Source: an uncultured Pelagibacteraceae bacterium (GTDB taxonomy: Bacteria > Pseudomonadota > Alphaproteobacteria > Pelagibacterales > Pelagibacteraceae). Taken from it: DNA of 10,525 nt. Positions 6,333 to 10,525 of the stretch are shown in pieces. A program made the translations under genes and the position numbers. The stretch's first letter is position 1, and the number at the start of each line of letters is the position of its first letter. The DNA lies in the NCBI GenBank assembly GCA_902533955.1, contig CACANV010000019.1:1-10525 (forward strand), read 5' to 3'. Under the pieces are notes generated by a model that saw only the letters and a program-made list of their open reading frames with translations, searched no databases and was not told where the DNA came from.

Positions 6333-7706
6333 CTATATTGAGCTAATTCTGAATAAGTTTTCTACAGTTGGTAATTGATCTCTTTTAGAAAGCAAAACAA
6401 CTGTATCATTTTTTTTAAAAACATATTTTGAAGTTGGAATAATTACTTCTTTATCTCTTAATATAGCTCCTATTCTAATTTCATCAGGGAGGTTTGAATC
6501 TTTTAATTCTTTATTTACTAGTTCGGATGTTTCAATAATATCTGCTTCGATAACTTCATAATCACCATTTAAGATTGTGTAAGCATCCTCTATGGTACCT
6601 TTATGTACATGCTTAAGAATACTCGAAACTGTATTCATTCTAGGATCTATAAGATCATCTATTTTAAGTGATGATTGTAAAAGAGAATAGTTTGGCTTAT
6701 TAATAAGAGCCATAGTTCTTTTATTTTTAGAAAATTTTTCTACTAATACACTAACCATTAAATTATCTTCATCGTCATTGGTTAAAGCAAGAACTGTCTC
6801 TACTTCTTCAAGATTAGCTTCGTTTAATACATCTTCATCAAGTCCATTACCATTTATTATAATTGTATTACTTAAATCATTAGCAATAAGCTCAGCTCTA
6901 GTTTTATCTTTTTCAATTATTTTAACTCTTGCTGAATCAAAAGATTGTTCAATATTTTTAGCCAAATTAAAACCTATATTGCCTCCACCAATTATCAAAA
7001 TTTTATTTGATATTTTTTCATTATGTCCAAAAACTTTAAGAGTTTCCTCCATTTTGTTAGAGTCAACTAGTACATAAGCTTTATCATCATGTTTAAGTTT
7101 TTCATTTTTTTTTAAAATCAAAAATTTTTCATTTCTAATAACGCCTAATATATAGGCTTTTAGTTTAGGAAATTTTTTTGTAAGCTCACTTAATTTAATT
7201 TCGTTTATTGGACATTTTTCATCAATCAAAATTTCTAAAAGTCTAATTTTGTTATCCGCAAAAGGAACATTGTCTATAGCACCAGGTGCTTCTAATTTTC
7301 TTTGTATCGATTTTGCAATTTCAAGTTCAGGTGATATTACATAATCTATAGGTAAATTTTCTTTATTAAATAAAATTGAAAATTTTGGACCTAAATACTC
7401 TTGCGATCTTATTCTTGCAATTTTTTTAGGTACTTTAAATAAAGAATATGCAATTTGACATATAAGCATATTTATTTCATCGTTTCTTGTTACAGCAATT
7501 ATCATATCTGCATCGCTTGTATTGGCTCTTTCTAAAACTGATGGTGAGGTTGCCTTTCCGACTATTGCTTTAACATCTAATGTATCGTTAACTTTTTGAA
7601 TATCCTCACTAGATTGATCAATAATGGTAATTGAATGATTTTGCTCTGTTAGTAATTTAGCAATTGTAAAACCAACTCTGCCAGCACCACATATTATTAT
7701 ATTCAT
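6333..7706 (-). CDS. trkA: Trk potassium uptake regulatory subunit TrkA (NAD-binding, double RCK)
   Basis: Cytoplasmic peripheral subunit that binds nucleotide and gates TrkH. The 457-residue length is that of full TrkA with two RCK units. The first Rossmann fold begins I-I-I-C-G-A-G-R-V-G at residues 3-12 with acidic Asp30 closing strand 2, followed by an RCK_C (TrkA-C) domain at about 143-225. The second begins L-I-I-G-G-G-N-I-G at 237-245 with Glu265 at the matching position and a second RCK_C at about 372-455. Its ATG shares one base with the ntrX stop (TAATG). trkA directly after ntrYX is a familiar alphaproteobacterial arrangement; here trkH follows where hfq/hflX are often found. Confidence 0.94.
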   Translation of the reverse strand: MNIIICGAGRVGFTIAKLLTEQNHSITIIDQSSEDIQKVNDTLDVKAIVGKATSPSVLERANTSDADMIIAVTRNDEINMLICQIAYSLFKVPKKIARIRSQEYLGPKFSILFNKENLPIDYVISPELEIAKSIQRKLEAPGAIDNVPFADNKIRLLEILIDEKCPINEIKLSELTKKFPKLKAYILGVIRNEKFLILKKNEKLKHDDKAYVLVDSNKMEETLKVFGHNEKISNKILIIGGGNIGFNLAKNIEQSFDSARVKIIEKDKTRAELIANDLSNTIIINGNGLDEDVLNEANLEEVETVLALTNDDEDNLMVSVLVEKFSKNKRTMALINKPNYSLLQSSLKIDDLIDPRMNTVSSILKHVHKGTIEDAYTILNGDYEVIEADIIETSELVNKELKDSNLPDEIRIGAILRDKEVIIPTSKYVFKKNDTVVLLSKRDQLPTVENLFRISSI

Positions 7707-9061
7707 TAATTTAAATCTTTAACCCCAAGTAGCCTTAATTTTCTATGTAATGCTGATCTTTCCATGCCCACAAATTTTGCAGTTTTAGAAATATTACCTC
7801 CAAATTTTTTTAATTGTGAAATTAAATATTCTTTCTCAAAAGATTCTCTAGCTTCTCTAAGGGTTGTTGATAATGTATCAGCAACAGAGAAACTATCATC
7901 GATTGATTTTGATAAAGACTCTTTAATTATATTAATTATTTTTTCATTATCATCGCCAGGAGAAAGTATTGCAATTCTTTCAATTAAGTTTCTTAACTCT
8001 CTAACATTGCCTGGCCAATCATAATTTAGTAAATAATTATTATCCTTTATTATGAATGTTTTATAATTATAAATTTTGCAAATATTTTTTATAAAATAAT
8101 CAACCAATAATGGTATATCTTCTATTCTTTTATTAAGAGGTTCAATTTTGATATTAAATACATTTAGTCTATGAAAAAGATCTTCTCTAAAGTTACCATT
8201 TTTTATTTCTTTATTTATATCTTTACTTGTTGAGCAAATAATTCTGACATCAACTTTTATATCGTGATTGCTGTTAATTCTTTTAAATTTTTGATCAATC
8301 AGAGTTCTAAGTATTTTAGATTGTGTTTCTAATGGTATTTCTGTAACTTCATCTATTAGCAATACACCTCCTGTAGCTTTTTCCAGTGCTCCATAAACTA
8401 TAGACGAATCTTTTTTTTCTTCACCAAATAACTCTAACTCATATTTTTTTGTATCTAGCAATGCACCATTAATAATAACAAAAGGTCCTTTGTTTCTTTT
8501 TGAATTTTTGTAAATTTTTCTTGAAATCAATTCTTTTCCAGATCCTGTGGGTCCGTTTATAAATACTCGACTTTCTGAATGAGAAAGTTTATCTATTTGT
8601 TCTTTTATTGAAATTATATTTGGACTTTTTCCAATTATTTCAAAAGAGTGAAATAATTTACTAGTTAGATTTTTATTTTCTTTTTTTAAATTAAAATTTT
8701 CTATTGCTCTATTTACAAAATTAAGCAACCTTTCTTTATCAAAGGGTTTTTGTATAAATTCAAAAGCACCTGATTTAAGAGAATTTACAGCCATTTCAAT
8801 ATTGGCATGTCCTGATATCATTATAACTGGTATATCAATATTTTTATTTTTTATATGAGATAATAGTTGTATTCCATCATTATCACCTTTGTCTAATTTG
8901 ACATCGATAATTGCAACATCAGGAAGTTTTTTATCAATTTCTGTTAATGCTTGATTAAAGTTTGCTGCTAATCTCGTTGTATAACCTGCTTCTTTAATTA
9001 ATTCATCAAGAATTAATCTTATATCTGCGTTATCGTCAATTATTAGTATTTCTCCTGACAT
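7706..9061 (-). CDS. ntrX: Nitrogen-related response regulator NtrX (NtrC-type architecture, GAFTGA-less)
   Basis: 451 residues in three domains. A receiver (about 3-120) has acidic Asp9/Asp10, phospho-acceptor Asp53 in I-I-D-V-K-L, Ser83 and Lys105 in Q-K-P-F. An AAA+ domain (about 140-365) has Walker A GPTGSGKE at 170-177, Walker B L-L-I-D-E at 234-238, F-R-E-D-L-F-H-R-L-N at 291-300 and W-P-G-N-V-R-E-L at 349-356. A Fis-type HTH (about 419-447) contains G-G-N-I-S-K-T-A and R-S-A-L-H-R-K-L. The GAFTGA loop that touches sigma-54 is missing: after E-L-F-G (210-213) the chain reads E-E-K-K-D-S-S-I-V-Y-G-A-L-E. This loss is known for alphaproteobacterial NtrX and suggests it acts as a DNA-binding regulator of sigma-70 promoters. 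It starts two bases after the ntrY stop, so kinase and regulator are coupled. Confidence 0.93.
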   Translation of the reverse strand: MSGEILIIDDNADIRLILDELIKEAGYTTRLAANFNQALTEIDKKLPDVAIIDVKLDKGDNDGIQLLSHIKNKNIDIPVIMISGHANIEMAVNSLKSGAFEFIQKPFDKERLLNFVNRAIENFNLKKENKNLTSKLFHSFEIIGKSPNIISIKEQIDKLSHSESRVFINGPTGSGKELISRKIYKNSKRNKGPFVIINGALLDTKKYELELFGEEKKDSSIVYGALEKATGGVLLIDEVTEIPLETQSKILRTLIDQKFKRINSNHDIKVDVRIICSTSKDINKEIKNGNFREDLFHRLNVFNIKIEPLNKRIEDIPLLVDYFIKNICKIYNYKTFIIKDNNYLLNYDWPGNVRELRNLIERIAILSPGDDNEKIINIIKESLSKSIDDSFSVADTLSTTLREARESFEKEYLISQLKKFGGNISKTAKFVGMERSALHRKLRLLGVKDLN

Positions 9062-9063
9062 AT

Positions 9064-10525
9064 TTATTTATTTATAGAAATGATTATTTGTATTTTAGCT
9101 CCGTCCTTATGATTTAAAAATTTTATTGATCCATTATGGTCACTTATAATTTTATCAACTATAGATAATCCTAATCCTGTTCCTTTTTCTTTCGTAGTAA
9201 AATAAGGTTTAATTAAATCTTTACTTTGTTTGTTCTTAAAACCTGTTCCGTTATCAATTATATTGATGATTATATAATGTTTTCTTTGTCTTATTTCTAT
9301 ATCTATTTTTTTATCTATTTTATTGCTTTTTTTAGCTTTTTCTTGAATGCTTTCTAATGAGTTTTTAAACAGATTAAAAAATAATCTATTAAATTGCTCG
9401 TAATCAAAATTTAATATGACATCTTTAGATAAATGATTAATTAATTTAATATCAATAGAGCTGTCTAACTTACTAATCAAATTAATATTTTCTTTAATAA
9501 CAAGATTTAAGTTATTTTTTTTAAACAGAGGTTTTGGCATTCTTGCAAAGTCAGAAAATTCATTAACTAAATTTTCTATTTGTTTAATTTGTTTTAATAT
9601 AGTTTTAAGACTTTGCTGGTATTTTTCTCTTTTGTTTTTATTAATATCATCAAGATACTTAGTGTTCAAATTGTCAATTGTTAATTGTATTGGTGTTAAT
9701 GGATTTTTAATTTCATGAGCAATTTTTCTTGCTACATTTTCCCATGCTTCGTGTCTTTCTGATGTAAGAAGTTTATCTTGTTGGTCTTTTAATCTTTGTA
9801 TCATAGAATTAAAATTTTTATTTAACAATTCCATTTCTCTATCAGCTTTAAGTTGGGGTACCTTAGCATCGAGGTTTCCTTTTCCAATTTTTTCTGAAGC
9901 GGTAATCAAGTTATTTATTGATATAAAAAAACGTGAAGAAAATCTTATCGCAATTGTAATCGATAAAAATAACAATAAGGTAACTATGGTAATATAAATA
10001 ATTATAAAAGAAATTCTTATACCCAAACTTTGATTTTCAACTGTATAATAAAAATTAATAGCTTGTTCAGACTCAATTAAATAATTTGAAATATTTTTAT
10101 CTAAAAATTTAATAACATAGAGAAAAGTATTATTATAATTTTGAAGTTTAATAACAGCGGCTGATTTATTTTCAAAAGTATTTATTATTTTTAAGGGTCT
10201 ATCATCATTAGCAACCATTTCCATTGCTTTATTTTCAATTTTTTTATACTTAGAATTGCCTGCTGATTTAATTAAATTTCCATTTATATCTATTAGATGT
10301 AGTTGATCTATATCTCTAACATATTTTTGTGTATTTAAGATTACTTGATATTTTTTTGGATCGTTTTTAAATAGATCTGAATACTTATTTAAATCAAAAG
10401 CAATTAATACTATTTCTGATTCAATTTTATTTCTTTTTTCATCTACATAATTTCTGGCTATTTCATATGAATTATTAACTGCTGTAGTAATTTTTTTATC
10501 AAAATATTTATCAAGAGCAAAAGAA
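9064..10525 (-). CDS. ntrY: Nitrogen-related sensor histidine kinase NtrY (C-terminal 486 residues, 5' end outside window)
   Basis: Membrane sensor kinase that phosphorylates NtrX. The frame is open to the right edge, and the ATG at 10222-10224 is internal: the 100 codons before it continue the NtrY extracytoplasmic domain (visible residues include V-N-N-S-Y-E-I-A and T-Q-K-Y-V-R-D-I-D). Counting from the first visible codon, there is a sensor region to about 165 and a transmembrane helix at about 170-192. A HAMP domain follows (about 195-248), then the H-box I-A-H-E-I-K-N-P with His270. The N-box N-L-F-K-N-S-L has Asn388, and the ATP-lid motifs are D-N-G-T-G at 424-428 and G-T-G-L-G-L at 448-453. 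HAMP runs almost directly into R-H-E-A-W-E-N-V-A-R, so the PAS domain normal in NtrY is absent. One or more N-terminal membrane helices lie outside the window. Confidence 0.92.
   Translation of the reverse strand, partial: SFALDKYFDKKITTAVNNSYEIARNYVDEKRNKIESEIVLIAFDLNKYSDLFKNDPKKYQVILNTQKYVRDIDQLHLIDINGNLIKSAGNSKYKKIENKAMEMVANDDRPLKIINTFENKSAAVIKLQNYNNTFLYVIKFLDKNISNYLIESEQAINFYYTVENQSLGIRISFIIIYITIVTLLLFLSITIAIRFSSRFFISINNLITASEKIGKGNLDAKVPQLKADREMELLNKNFNSMIQRLKDQQDKLLTSERHEAWENVARKIAHEIKNPLTPIQLTIDNLNTKYLDDINKNKREKYQQSLKTILKQIKQIENLVNEFSDFARMPKPLFKKNNLNLVIKENINLISKLDSSIDIKLINHLSKDVILNFDYEQFNRLFFNLFKNSLESIQEKAKKSNKIDKKIDIEIRQRKHYIIINIIDNGTGFKNKQSKDLIKPYFTTKEKGTGLGLSIVDKIISDHNGSIKFLNHKDGAKIQIIISINK

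Noticed and set aside
10222..10224. ATG as the start of ntrY
   Set aside because: The frame stays open for 100 more codons to the window edge, those codons read like the NtrY extracytoplasmic domain, and no ribosome site precedes this ATG.

Overview
The window is very AT-rich, tightly packed DNA, and every gene lies on the minus strand. Proteins read like streamlined marine Alphaproteobacteria of the SAR11 / Pelagibacter type: heavy Lys/Asn/Ile use, genes touching or overlapping by one base, an NtrY-NtrX-TrkA gene order typical of Alphaproteobacteria, and an AapJQMP (YhdWXYZ) amino-acid transporter. This assignment is inference from gene content and composition, not a database match.

In the direction of transcription (high to low coordinates) the layout is as follows. 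First comes ntrY, a sensor kinase whose 5' end lies beyond the right edge (9064 to >10525). Next are ntrX (7706-9061), trkA (6333-7706) and trkH (4917-6326). Spacings of +2, -1 and +6 bases make these four one translationally coupled operon. A tRNA-Arg(UCU) gene (4816-4892, with encoded CCA) follows 24 bases after trkH. After a 123-base leader/promoter region come aapJ (3652-4692), aapQ (2225-3586), aapM (954-2225) and aapP (218-952), a complete general L-amino-acid ABC importer. A 145-base AT-rich gap then leads into the first 24 codons of an XRE-type helix-turn-helix regulator (<1-72).

Functionally, NtrY/NtrX is a nitrogen-related two-component system, TrkA/TrkH a potassium uptake system, and AapJQMP a high-affinity importer of amino acids, which supply nitrogen and carbon. 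In SAR11, where NtrB/NtrC and sigma-54 are reported absent, NtrYX is a natural candidate regulator of the transporter next door; that link is a hypothesis.

Most notable non-coding signals are two abutting perfect palindromes (18 and 24 bp) in the aapJ leader, built on four CAAAT/ATTTG half-sites exactly 9 bp apart, and a terminator-type hairpin with 13-bp perfect arms between aapJ and aapQ that probably sets the binding-protein to permease ratio. Most notable protein oddities are an NtrX without the GAFTGA loop, an NtrY without a PAS domain between HAMP and the histidine kinase core, a TrkH with Asn where the fourth filter glycine is expected, and a related two-helix N-terminal extension on both Aap permeases. 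I saw no insertion sequence, CRISPR array, phage gene or broken gene.
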